DNA of 64,000 nt from Actinernus sp. WN-2022 (GCA_030867875.1 JAOWCC010001634.1:131540807-131604806), one strand, 5' to 3'; shown: positions 45,701-55,655, counted from the first letter of the stretch. A program made the numbers and translations. Notes: generated from the letters alone by a model not told the origin.

Positions 45701-45914
45701 TTATAACGAATCACGCATATCGTATAATTAAATTTAGGTTTCACGTATCACGATGAGTATGTTATTCACGGTTCACGGATTTTATTTTTTTCTGATCACA
45801 GATCACATAAAATAAATATACATGATCACGTTTCACGCGAAACCCCCTTACCGTCCCTCTATATTGGAAAGGATTGACTATATATATATATTCGGTGATA
45901 GACCCAATATTTCG

Positions 45915-46797
45915 GTATAGTCCGTCGGCATTTGCATGAGATTGCAGTTTATATTTTCATTTTTTTGTATTTAACTAACATTTGTTTTCAGACACACTGG
46001 ATGGTGTCAGACGGGCCATAGTTGCAGGTCTACCTTCAACTGATCAGTATAATACTTCGTTAACGAATTAATTGAGCTCGTAATCTCTATGGGAAAGGTA
46101 TGGCCATGGATGCTGGATGGCAAGCTATGGATGGCAAGCTATCTTTAAAAATGCTCTTTTAGAAAGATCTACACTGAATCGATTGGACGGGTGAAAATAG
46201 CATTTACACACAGGATTTGCTAATAACACTACCGATCTCGTACATGTGCCTTTAAACATATGTATATGAATTAAAATATTTTTCACAACCCAGTACAACC
46301 ACGTGATTGAATTCCTGCAAAAGGCCCATTCACGTCTCCAATCGAACATTGACTCCATACATGCACAACACCATGACATAGCCCCTTTGAGCCATTTATT
46401 AGGACGGTAATGACAATCTTGCGTAATAATTAACTAAATTTTAAAATCTTTCTGGATAAAAATCTATGTACAATAACGAGTGAACAACGGGATCGGATAG
46501 AGTGCAAACATTAACAGTTCATTTTTAGACAGGTATTCCGAAAGAGCAATACACCAAAAGCTATATTCCTTACATTAGCAAACACAAAGTAATGCCCAAA
46601 GGATGTACTAAAAGTGCCAACTACTTACTACATTCCGCGAGAGTTTTGTGCATAATGAGCCAGTTTCGTGCTCTAAATTACCGCTGTACGCGATGACTGT
46701 AGGCGCATTTACTCATTCTCATTCTGAAGTTCAACATTCACAAACACAAGCGAAGTGGGTTATTCAACACTGCGTACTAGCTGAAGGAGCGGATTTT
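45915..46797. other. Unassigned stretch with one MITE end
   Basis: CCATGACATAGCCCCTTTGA at about 46371-46390 resembles the right end of the TTAA element at 55985-56274, but no left end is visible. GGATGGCAAGCTAT is duplicated near 46115-46140. Confidence 0.4.
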
Positions 46798-46815
46798 GGG
46801 GGGGGGGGGGGGGGG
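46798..46815 (+). repeat. Run of 18 G
   Basis: An uninterrupted G tract. It could form stacked-G structures and is prone to length error in assembly. Confidence 0.8.
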
Positions 46816-47573
46816 TGAGGTGACCGTGGCCACCCCTTTCGTTGGCATGCCCCTGCACCCCCCTAGCTAATCGCGCCTATACGGCGCGAGATTCGGCGTA
46901 CTTCGCACTTTTACGTCCACCTCTTTATGCATTTCCTGGATCTGCCCCTGAGCTGGAGTAAGGCCCAAAACCGCACCACAAGCCTGTGAAAGTGCTGGGC
47001 TTTTAACTAGTAAAGTGAAGTATATTAATACATCTCTTACAATATTTTAGCCTGATTAGTAATCTGTGTCACCTAGACTATGTTTACATTAGAGTAAAAG
47101 TTTCCAGATTCATCACATATAGACCGGGGTACGGATTCGTAAAAAGTGTCTCTCTATCAATTCCAAACCTGCCCATCCCCCCCCCCCCTTCCCGGGAATT
47201 TGTGGGACGTTTGACATTTTTGAATCCGAGGTGAAAATTACCCGCCGGGAGGCTTTGGAACGAGTGCAGATCTCTTATAAACACTGATGTAAAATTCGTT
47301 TTGACGAAATCCCCAACTTTTCTTTGCAAGAAAATGCCATGGCCGGCAGGTTTGGAATTCAACAAGACTATGAATGTATTTGGATTCGATCGTTGGCATA
47401 CATTGATGAATCCGGAGTCGTTTTGATTCCCGAGTCATGTTTTGAGTGGAACGGCAAAACGAGACCGGTTTCTTTCCCATCAGGTTAATTTTTAACATGA
47501 AAATACAACTGAACCATTACGAAGTGAACTTCAAAAGACTTGTAACAATTGACCGATTTAGCGTATACATTTG
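46816..47573. other. Unassigned stretch with overlapping minus-strand frames
   Basis: Minus frames at 47084-47365 and 47238-47498 overlap in different phases. One reads FIRDLHSFQSLPAGNFHLGF and NVKRPTNSREGG. I do not recognise a domain; it may be part of another repeat-borne protein. Not called as a gene. Confidence 0.25.
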
Positions 47574-47798
47574 GGCAAACGATTTCCCACGGGCGTAGAG
47601 GGAGGTTGAGTTCGCGAGTTTTTCTTGAGAACCTTAGCTCTAGGTGGGTAAGATATTGTTTACTGACCGGTTAGGTTTTTTTATGGTTCAGGGTAGGGTT
47701 TTAGTTAGTTTAAAATTTACAGCATAATTTTCCGTGTAATTATGTCTGTGACACCGCGAACTCAACCTCCCTCTACGCCCGGGGGAAATCGTCTCCCG
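47574..47798. mobile_element. TIR element with 8-bp target duplication sharing the SINE-like core
   Basis: About 50-bp arms (GGCAAACGATTTCCC, GGGCGTAGAGGGAGG and TTGAGTTCGCG) are inverted at the two ends. TACATTTG flanks both (47566-47573 and 47799-47806). The core (TAGCTCTAGGTGGGTAAGA, then GGTTAGG and GGTTCAGGGTAGGG) matches the 3' part of the core of 49063-49498, although the arms are different and the A/B boxes are missing. Confidence 0.8.
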
Positions 47799-48228
47799 TA
47801 CATTTGTTGTTCCAATTCAGGTCACCTGACATTTCCCTTGAGTAATGTTTTCTTGTTTTTCTGTATCCCAAGAAGAAATGTATGAATTTCTCTAATTGGA
47901 AATAAAGCACTGAATCCTCTGGAGAGCTGTCACGTGATCTTGGCATGAATTGGGACAAATTACGAAACAGTAAAATATATTCTCAAGTCAGCTTCCTCGT
48001 TAAATATCTACATATTATTATTAGAAATGGTAAAATTTGACATCTTAAAATCTGATATTTTCTCTTTATCATGACCCGAACGGCCCGCGCGCGCTTTCCT
48101 TTCAAAACCATTTACAAAAGTCACGTGATACATGGCGTGAACGGGCCGGAGAAAGCTGTCCGGCCCTGTACAATTTTTTCTTCTGTTTTGCGATTTGATC
48201 TACAAAACAATATGGTCATATGATAAAA
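47799..48228. other. Spacer with CpG-rich block
   Basis: CACGTGAT occurs at about 47933 and 48112. CGGCCCGCGCGCGC lies near 48090. It may be part of the repeat unit that follows. Confidence 0.4.
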
Positions 48229-48317
48229 AACCTATTGACTGAGTTAGGTCGGGCCGGACGGGAAAATATTTGGCTCTCGGTCATTTTGTACGGCCCTCGC
48301 TCATGACCTTGAGCCAC

Positions 48318-48357
<40 letters not shown>

Positions 48358-48358
48358 C
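48229..48358. mobile_element. Palindromic repeat, family also at the window's right edge
   Basis: CCTATTGACTGAGT and GGCCGGACGGGAAAATAT are mirrored by ATATTTTCCCGTCCGGCC and ACTCAGTCAATAAGTAC. TCATGACC, then GCC, then CCCTCCCACTCA is shared with 63850-63990. Confidence 0.65.
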
Positions 48359-49062
48359 TAATATTGATTGTGTGGAATAGCGCACGTAACTCGTCTCGGA
48401 ACCAATAATACTAGCGAACAAATTGATCTTCTTCACAAAGGTATCAAAGCGAAGCCAGTTGTACGTTAATTTCCTAACACAACAGTGCGATACGACAGAA
48501 ACTAAAACCGACTTCAAATTTGCGATATTTGGGACAACTGCCCTCGCCCTGGTACGATTGTTATCAGACTTTTCCCCATGCGGACATAAGATTTGAATAA
48601 GGTGAATATCAGTGCACATTCCCTCCCCCTAAGTAGGTTATTGTGTGTATTTCCTTGCCACGAGTAGGTTGTTTATACATCCAAATGGCTCCATTGAAAA
48701 CGATTCGTCGTTATTAGGTACTCTCGACAGGTGCGACAGGGCTGAAGAACTAGGGCGCATGCGCGACCTGATGCGTAAATCGGCGCGAATTTTACCGAAA
48801 ACACTACCTGTTGGCGGGAAATCGTTCGTGTTTGAAGGCAATTTTATCCCAGTGCTCCAAACATTGTCCAAAACATATGTTGTTTCTCAGTTTCTGGAGG
48901 AAATGGTCTGAGTATTCACAGAAAACATGAAGGTACTCGCTAAATTTTGAATTTTTTTTCGCCACTTTTGTATACGCTGCAGTCGTCCCTAGTCTACGCG
49001 CGTCGTTATTCAGTAAATGGGGTCTGGGTACGAGATTGTTATTCAGCGCTGTCACTGTACAC
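48359..49062. other. Unassigned stretch
   Basis: Frames on both strands at 48638-48911 look protein-like in composition, but no domain or splice site supports either. Confidence 0.3.
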
Positions 49063-49498
49063 AACACATCCTCCCCGTTGAATTCACAACTATCCTTAAA
49101 TGGAAACACGCTTGGAATCATGATAATCGTTAATCCTAATGACATTCTTAAATCCAGTCAAGGATAAAGATAAACATTTGTTATATTCCGAACGGCGGTA
49201 GACCGGCTTAGTGTAGCAGTGAAGACGTCTGCACCACACTGCAGTACACGCAAAGGGCTAGGAGTTCGAGTCCGAGCGCTCAAAAAATATTTTTCCTCTC
49301 TTTACCTTCTCTTCTTGTTTACCTGTGAACCCTAGCTCTAGGTGAGTAAGAACCCGTCGTTTACCCGTGAACTCGTCCGATGGTTAGGGTTTGGTTTGTG
49401 GTTCGGGTTAGGATTTGTCGTAGAATTAACGATTATCATGATTCCAAGCGTGTTTGCCATTTAAGGATAATTGTGAATTCAACGGGGAGAATGCGTTG
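49063..49498. mobile_element. TIR element carrying a tRNA-like Pol III head, copy 2 (8-bp target duplication)
   Basis: Arms of about 80 bp are near-identical inverted copies (AACACATCCTCCCCGTTG at the left, CAACGGGGAGAATGCGTTG at the right). CTGTACAC flanks both (49055-49062 and 49499-49506). The core has an A box (TTAGTGTAGCAG, about 49208) and a B box (GGAGTTCGAGTCC, about 49261), followed by GTTTACCCGTGAACTCGTCC, which is identical in the element at 8250. Confidence 0.8.
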
Positions 49499-49691
49499 CT
49501 GTACACTGTAGCCGTTTTAGCCTCGTCCCCAAGCTACGCGCGACTGAATATTGTGACGTCACTGCATCGATTTAGCCAAAACAGCCGCCATTTTGAAATA
49601 AAAAAACCGCTTTGCGATTGCATGATGGGACGACTGAGTAGAATACTGGGAACGTGGCTAGACCAGTTTCGTATTTCCACGAGGTGCGGTT

Positions 49692-49849
49692 TTTCGATAT
49701 ATGCTTCACTTGTCAAGCTCAAAGGTTTCACTACGACGCTCCGGGGTATAATGCTCAGTGATTCGGGAAAAGAGAAAATAATAAATTCAATTTACCCTGG
49801 AGCCTCGTGTTGAAACCTTTGTGTGCAACAAGTAAAGCATATATCGAAA
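49692..49849. mobile_element. MITE with about 55-bp imperfect TIRs
   Basis: TTCGATATATGCTTCACTTG and CAAAGGTTTCA are mirrored by TGAAACCTTTG and AAGTAAAGCATATATCGAA. Confidence 0.7.
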
Positions 49850-49865
49850 GTTCTTGACCGCCATT

Positions 49866-50035
49866 TTGAAAGGTAACCAAGCCTTTGGTGACATCGAGGC
49901 GGGAATTGACAGCTTAGTTAGAGCTCGTATCTAGTTAGCATGATAATCAAAACTATCCATTTTCATAGAAAGGTTTGTATCAGTGCAGGGTCAACTCCAT
50001 CCTCCATGCGAGGCTAAGGCTTGGTTACCTTTCAA
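49866..50035. mobile_element. MITE with perfect 20-bp TIRs
   Basis: TTGAAAGGTAACCAAGCCTT is found exactly inverted at 50016-50035. Confidence 0.75.
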
Positions 50036-50822
50036 GGACAACGAATTTACTGTTTCTTACGAGTCGCTGGCTCGTCAAACCGGACTATAAACTAATTCTG
50101 TTCCAAACGGTGACGGCTTTCAGTTTACGTCTTCAACTGCTGGAACCCTGGAATACAAATATCACATCTTCACTCCATGGTTGGAAACATGATCCATGCC
50201 ACATATGATTTACGCTCGCAATGAGTTTCACTTTACGAACTTTAGTAGATAGAGAACTCGTTTATTAAAATAGTCTAGCAGCCATAAGTTGAATTACATC
50301 ATCAGATTAAACTTTAACATCAGATTAAATAGTAACAGCGAGATAGCGACTGTAGACTGCAATCCAGTCTTTGTGACACCCAAGGAGTAGTGTGTTACAA
50401 TGGGTTGAAAAGATGTAATGCGTGACGTCTACGTATGATATTTTCACGAATCATGATCGACGCGTGATACGCGTTAGACCCCATCCTGGCTTATCGATCC
50501 CGTGTTAACGGCTAGTGCCGAGACTACGCGTGCAGTGTTGTTACTGATTGCCTGCACTCAAGTATAAAAGATGAGGAACTGGCAGTGGACCTACTAAGGT
50601 TTTTTATTTATACTCAACTTCACTCTTTGCCTATTTTCATTTACCTTTGCACGTTTTCCAGATCGCATGAAGAGAAAAAAGTCCGGGATTGTTTTCAAAT
50701 TGATGATAAATATAACACAAAGTAACTTCCGAATGGCAAGGTAACGGTTCACTTATCAAGCACAAATCACCCAAAGCGCGACCGTGGCTGAGTGGAGAAA
50801 ACAAATACTCTCGTTGGGGCTT
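50036..50822. other. Unassigned stretch
   Basis: No gene or clear repeat. Confidence 0.45.
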
Positions 50823-51210
50823 TATACACGACTTTCATAATGGCCGCCTCCTAATTTGCATAATTTGGAAGATAAATCTGTAGAGGGAAACCAATGCTAC
50901 CATATGAAAGATCACATTAAAACTTGTAATAGTTTTGAGTTTTAGGGCAATGTGGAGAATTGCTGTTGAGCTACGAGCATTTCTAATGCAGAAAAACATC
51001 CGTTGTTTTTCTCATACAAATCTCTCTAATTTCAACTGGCTGTAACTTCATTGCTTTTTAAGCTACAGCACTCAACTTTCACAAGTTCACTAATGTCGAC
51101 ATGCTATTTCACATGGCAATGTTCATGTTTTCTATAAATGTGGATAAACAACCGAAACGGAAAATCAGATATGCAAATTAGGAGGCGGCCATTATGAAAG
51201 TCGTGTATGA
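50823..51210. mobile_element. MITE with about 40-bp TIRs
   Basis: ATACACGACTTTCATAATGG, CCGCCTCCTAATTTGCATA is found almost exactly inverted at the right end. Confidence 0.8.
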
Positions 51211-51257
51211 ACTTGATCAATTTACCATCGCTCATCTATCACTTACTGACTCTTTAA

Positions 51258-51643
51258 AGTGAACCTGCACTGAAAAACATTGTTTGCACTGAAAAACAAT
51301 GTTTGCACTCAAATGTTTGTTATGGTTATATAAATGTTAAATTTGTTTCCCTGTAAATTGTACATTAGATGTCAGTTATGGGCCGATTTTACAGTCCATA
51401 AAACTTGTTTGACGGGATTTCCAGCGCGACGCCATCTTGGATCTTGGACACGTTTGCCCCAATATTTACAAGTCATAAGATCCAAGATGGCGGCGCGCTG
51501 GCAACTGATTCAAATGAATTTCATGGCCAGAAAAATCAGTCTGTAAGTGATATCTAATGCACAAGAGACAAACAGTAATATCTTTAGGCATCCATAAGGA
51601 GCATTTGAGAGGAAACATTGTGTTTCAGTGAGAGGTTCCTGTT
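51258..51643. mobile_element. Long palindromic MITE, copy 1 of a two-copy family
   Basis: The two halves are inverted copies centred on GATCCAAGATGG. Terminal GAACCTGCACTGAAAAACA is mirrored by GTTTCAGTGAGAGGTTCC. TTAA precedes the left end. The second copy is at 57137-57539. Confidence 0.75.
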
Positions 51644-51659
51644 TACCCCATCACAAGAA

Positions 51660-51816
51660 ACATAGACTATATCGCAACTCCGCCGTCGCAGTGCACTCTG
51701 GGATGGATATCTCAGTTTCCATTGTTAAATCCAAGATGGCCGCACAACAACAATGGAAAACAGAGATATCCATCCCAGAGTGCACTGCGACGGCAGAGTT
51801 GCGATATAGTCTATGT
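51660..51816. mobile_element. Near-perfect palindromic MITE (60-bp arms)
   Basis: ACATAGACTATATCGCAACT and CAGTGCACTCTGGGATGGAT are exactly inverted in the right half apart from one or two bases. The centre holds CCAAGATGGCCGC. Confidence 0.85.
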
Positions 51817-52127
51817 GCATGGTTAATAACTAGTTTATTGTTTTACCGTGTTCGCATCCTTGTTACTAAATAACAGCTAGGTATACTCAACATATTTTCA
51901 CATTATAGTTCAGTTGTCAACATTAGACAGTCACTTTACATAAAGGTATCACTGCCGGGTGATTCGCCTAAAATAGATAAACAAATTACCAGGCCAGTAA
52001 AACCATTTATATGACCTGTATCGCAAGGCATAGTCAATAGGATATACGACTTAGAACACTCCCAAAACTGATATTGTGGTTGTAACTGTGAAACCATGGT
52101 TTGTTGGTTTGTTTTGCGTCCACGTAC
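51817..52127. other. Unassigned spacer
   Basis: Nothing recognised. Confidence 0.45.
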
Positions 52128-52250
52128 TGGACGCGGCGCCATATGTGAGTTTAGTTTGTTGGTATTTCGCAACACGCTAAATTCCAATTAGATACGAGGG
52201 TCCTGGCTTTGTTCAGCTCTGTGGTTGTGTCAGGTCCCGTTAGAATTTCA
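52128..52250 (+). mobile_element. tRNA-derived SINE fragment (plus)
   Basis: GGACGCGGCGCCATATGTGA, GTTTGTTGGTATTTCGC, GGGTCCTGGCTTTG and CAGGTCCCGTTAGAA match the SINE body at 55465-55655, with an internal deletion. Confidence 0.7.
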
Positions 52251-52309
52251 GAGTTAGCATTTCTCCCAAGCCAAAGGCTTATGGTTAAATCTTCCGACGA
52301 ACTCCAGGT

Positions 52310-52467
52310 TCGAATTGGAATTTCGGTTGGTTTTTGAGAAGGGAGGAAAACTGGAGTACCCAAGGAAAAACTCGGAGCAAGGGCGTGATACCAATAAACT
52401 CAACTCTCACATATGGCATCGCGATCGGGAATCGAACCCGGGCCAGAAGTGAAAGGTGAAGCACTTA
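52310..52467 (-). mobile_element. tRNA-derived SINE fragment (minus), B box present
   Basis: Its reverse complement has GGGTTCGATTCCC (B box, about 52430), ATGTGAGAGTTGAGTTTATT and GCCCTTGCTCCGAGTTTTTC, as in the SINE at 54812-55655. It faces the plus-strand fragment tail to tail. Confidence 0.7.
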
Positions 52468-52705
52468 CAATAGCTGATATTACAGTGGCGTCTACGAATA
52501 GCAGTTTCAGCGGTATTGACCATTTTGCCTCACTTCAATGTAACGAAGCGCTATTCAAACTGTTTATCTAGACTAGTCGTGCTTGTGTAAGAGAGTGTTG
52601 GTGTCATGCAAGTATGTTTCAATGGCGCTTCATTACACCGAACGGCATTCGGGTCCATACCGCGGAAACTGCTATTCGTAGACGCCACTGTAATATCAGC
52701 TATTG
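52468..52705. mobile_element. MITE with about 47-bp TIRs
   Basis: CAATAGCTGATATTACAGTG, GCGTCTACGAATAGCAGTTT is inverted at the right end with one or two changes. It abuts the head of the minus-strand SINE. Confidence 0.85.
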
Positions 52706-53054
52706 ACAGTCACCCTGATTCCCTTGTGCAAAATGGATAAAACTGTTGGTTTCGAAGGAAACCATTACTGTTTGTGTTACAGCTTTAGACTCCCAGAACG
52801 AAAGAATTCATCGGACTCTTTACCTACAACTACAGTCCATTTCGGTCTTGGGATGTCCTATGACTATGTCTTACGTCCTATCACCAAGACATCCATATTT
52901 AAAACAGGCATACGACCAACACACAAGTGTACTTATTAAAGGTGTATTATTACAACCTTGACTGGTTATTGGTATACTTAGCATAAATAATATATAATCA
53001 CTGCCATGCTATGTCCCTGGATGTCATCCACTCCCATGCATGCATTATATACAC
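52706..53054. other. Unassigned spacer
   Basis: Two overlapping short frames have no domain. No gene called. Confidence 0.4.
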
Positions 53055-53370
53055 GTCGTACATGCACCACTCAATAGCCCCTCGTACTCGTACATGCACC
53101 ACTCAATAGTCCCTCGTACTCGTACATACACCACTCAATAGCCCCTCGTACTCGTACATGCACCACTCAATAGCCCCTCGTACTCGTACATGCACCACTC
53201 AATAGTCCCTCGTACTCGTACATGCACCACTCAATAGCCCCTCGTACTCGTACATTCACCACTCAATAGCCACTCGTACTCGTACATGCACCACTCAATA
53301 GCCCCTCGTACTCGTACATGCACCACTCAATAGCCACTCGTACTCGTACATGCACCACTCAATAGCCCCT
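53055..53370. repeat. Minisatellite, 10 units of 32 bp
   Basis: ACTCAATAG recurs every 32 bp from 53069 to 53357. The unit is CGTACATGCACCACTCAATA plus GCCCCTCGTACT with few variants (AGT for AGC, ATTC for ATGC). Confidence 0.95.
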
Positions 53371-53514
53371 AACACACAAGGCCCAGCCTTGCATGTGTAT
53401 AAAGCCCGTTTATTCAAATATTAAACTGAAACATGCACGTAAATATCTAGTTAAATACTGCAGTCTTAAATAGTTAGTGTTCTTAAAGAACAAATTGAAC
53501 ATTATCTTAAACGA

Positions 53515-53648
53515 GTCTAACGCTTCACAGGTTAATTGTCTGCATTCTAGTTTAGAAATCATTTTAAGTACCAATTTAATTTTTAATCCTGATTCAAGCC
53601 ATTTTATTTTGATCCTAATTTAAGGGTGTATTCGATTGAGTGTATTCC
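53515..53648. repeat. Dispersed repeat, inverse of 61770-61905
   Basis: GCTTCACAGGTTAATTGTCT, GCATTCTAGTTTAGAAATC, CAAGCCATTTTATTTTGATC and GTATTCGATTGAGTGTATTC all occur in reverse order and complement at 61770-61905. The block overlaps the left end of the element at 53624. Confidence 0.8.
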
Positions 53649-53786
53649 AGAATAAGAATAGATGGGATAGTCTCTGGAAATCATTGGTTCAGCTACATTT
53701 TGCAATTTTGCACGGTAAGCTACCAACTCTTCCTGATATATGACATTCAGGATACAATTACTATTCCAGTGGCTAAACATTCCTGA

Positions 53787-53944
53787 TATAGAGGTTTTGC
53801 ACCACCACGTGATGGCAGCCATGTTGGTGGCAGGAACAATAGAATGTTATTCCTTTGAGATTTAATTTTTCACATGATTGAACAAATCTCATTGTTCTGG
53901 CCACCAACATGGCTGCCATCACGTGGTGGTGCAAAACCTCTATA
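53787..53944. mobile_element. Palindromic MITE inside the outer element
   Basis: TATAGAGGTTTTGCACCACC and ACGTGATGGCAGCCATGTTG are exactly inverted in the right arm (53891-53944). A short unpaired loop lies between. Confidence 0.85.
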
Positions 53945-54396
53945 GAGCAGGTTTTAATTGAGTGTCGAAAGTTTTCGGTGATTGCTTTGGTGTTTCGTTT
54001 ACTTAGCTTTTCTATTGGCTATAAGAATGTTTTGTAATCAGTCAGCGAATCAAACTCCAGAGTAAAACCAATCGTGGTTTTGGTCCGTCACGCAATCAAT
54101 CCACGATTACGTTTCCTCCTGATTGGTTCGTTGTAATTGTTGCTTTTCTATTTATTTCTTATTTATATATGGTAATTCGCAAAGGTAAAAACATAGCGAA
54201 TGTACAGTGCAAGTGCATTAATTAAGCTTTTGGTAAAATACAAGTGCATGTGCAAGTATGAACAAAATAATAATAAAGTTATTGGTCATGGCAAAAGTGT
54301 GCAGCTAAGGCAGATTTGAAGCTGCTGACCGTTATTTATTCTAACATATAATTTGGTAGGCAATTTGGTTTCACTACGGTCAATTGAAACCTGCTC
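53945..54396. mobile_element. GAGCRG-family MITE, copy 3
   Basis: GAGCAGGTTTTAATTGAGTG at the left is mirrored by GGTCAATTGAAACCTGCTC at the right. TA flanks both ends. The interior block GTTTTGGTCCGTCACGCAAT is shared with copy 1 near 110-150. Confidence 0.8.
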
Positions 54397-54460
54397 TAAG
54401 CAATTTGTAGTGATCATTGTGTGTATTCTTATTCCAAAAGACGGTCAATCGAACACACCG

Positions 54461-54811
54461 TAAAGCTTTTATGTACTGTCAAGAGGATCCTGTACATTTA
54501 ACATTTTCAATCTTCTGGGCTCAGTTGTTTGAAGCCTGATTAGCAGTCCTCATGCACCCCAAAACAGTCATCTACATGGCTAGCAAATCAAATTTTTAGT
54601 TTTCGTTGAAGTGTAACTGAAATTCGTTTTGGGAAAATTGCATTTCAGCGGACCATCAAACACGAGTCTAGCAGGGCTGTCATTAAGATGCTAGACAATT
54701 GTGAAAACAGCTGGTCTTTTTGTGCCAAAAGATACAACTATAGCTTAAGTTTGACATTAAGTAGCTTGTCATCAAATCCAGCTTCTAATAACAGCTCTCT
54801 TCTGTAGTTTC
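54461..54811. other. Unassigned spacer
   Basis: Nothing recognised. Confidence 0.45.
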
Positions 54812-55655
54812 GTACAAGGGTGGTGCAGTGGTTAAAGTGCCCCTAAACCCTTTTGCAATGTTTATATATATGAAACTTTGAAAGGCTTTGAATACTTCTG
54901 CGAATAAATTTGTGGCTTACAGAGAATACACTATGTTCTATGCTTGTTTGAAATGGTGAAAATTTGACCTTTCCTGACCCATGACCTTGTAAGAAAAAGA
55001 CTGGGTCGATTCCCTATCTTACGTCATCCAATTCATTCCACCGTGTTTAAATAAAGTTTATGTATGTACGTCTGTATGTATTCGACTTTGCAATAACTTG
55101 AATAAATATTTAGCATTTTGTCTAAAATAGCTGTTTTCTTTACTAAAATCTCACAGACTGTGTATATTCTCTATATATCGATGCTGTTGTGATAGAAAGG
55201 CGTCATGGACAATAATGCATTAATGAGGTGACGTAAGATAGGGAATCGACCCAGGCTTTTTCTTACACGGTAATGGGTCAGGAGAGGTCACACTTTCACC
55301 ATTTCAAACAAGCCTAGAACATCGAGTATTCTCTGTAAGCCAAACATTTCTTCGCAGAAGTACTCAAAACCTTTCAAAGTTTCATATATATAAAAATTGC
55401 AAAAGGGTTTAGGGGCACTTTAAGCGCTTCGCCTCTCACCTCTGTGGCCCAGGTTCGATCCCCGGACGTGGCGCCACATGTGAGTTGAGTTTGTTGGTAT
55501 CTCGCCCTTGCTCCGAAGGTTTTTCTCCGAGTCCTCCAGTTTTCCTCCCTCCTCAAAATTCGCTAAATTCCAGTTCGATCTGTGATTTAGCCGGGTCCTG
55601 ACTTTGATCAGCCCTATGGTTGTTTCAGGTCCCGTTAGAAATTCAAACAAAGCTT
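54812..55655 (+). mobile_element. tRNA-derived SINE split by a MITE
   Basis: The A box TGGTGCAGTGG (54821-54831) lies before the insertion and the B box GGTTCGATCCC (55452-55462) after it. With the insert removed, the head reads GGTTAAGCGCTTCGCCTCTC, a normal tRNA-like spacing. The body has GTGGCGCCACATGTGAGTTG and CAGGTCCCGTTAGAAATTC. Related fragments lie at 52128-52467. Confidence 0.8.
54836..55419. mobile_element. TTAA-target MITE with about 200-bp TIRs
   Basis: AGTGCCCCTAAACCCTTTTG is mirrored by CAAAAGGGTTTAGGGGCACT. The symmetry extends inward to about 55040 and 55225 (CTGGGTCGATTCCCTATCTT). TTAA flanks both ends (54832-54835 and 55420-55423), as with piggyBac- or Kolobok-type elements. 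Confidence 0.9.

Larger units (their letters stand above)
42846..45859. mobile_element. 3-kb TIR element with gene cargo, inserted in the outer element
   Basis: The ends are GAGGGACGGTAAGGGGG and its exact reverse complement. TATATT flanks both (42840-42845 and 45860-45865), a 6-bp direct repeat consistent with a target duplication. The right subterminal 140 bp is made of TTCACG- and ATCACG-type motifs (45705-45845). The interior carries a minus-strand protein gene and, inside that, a LINE 3' end. No transposase motif was recognised, so the transposition type is unknown. Confidence 0.8.
41913..45914. mobile_element. Outer long-TIR element (arms about 280 bp), interrupted in its right arm
   Basis: The left arm (41913 to about 42200) starts CGAAATATTGGGTCTATCAC and carries GACTGTCATATATATAGG, GTCGAGACGTTGCCC and TTATCGATTGATCAACAAAA. 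The right arm mirrors these at about 42620-42845, then is cut by a 3-kb insertion, and ends at 45860-45914 with GGTGATAGACCCAATATTTC. The unique core (about 42200-42620) has a minus-strand frame remnant. Without the insertion the element would be about 1 kb. Confidence 0.8.
53624..54460. mobile_element. Outer TIR element hosting two further MITEs
   Basis: GGGTGTATTCGATTGAGTGT, with AGAATAAGAAT-type sequence after it, is mirrored by ATTCTTATTCC and GGTCAATCGAACACACC. Inside lie a palindrome (53787-53944) and a GAGCRG element (53945-54396). Confidence 0.65.

Noticed and set aside
47238..47498. Host exon on the minus strand
   Set aside because: The composition is protein-like, but no splice sites or domain support it and an overlapping frame is equally open.
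48638..48911. Gene on either strand
   Set aside because: Both strands are open, with no motif and no splice support.
53055..53370. CRISPR-like regular repeat array
   Set aside because: Units abut without unique spacers and the context is eukaryotic; it is a minisatellite.
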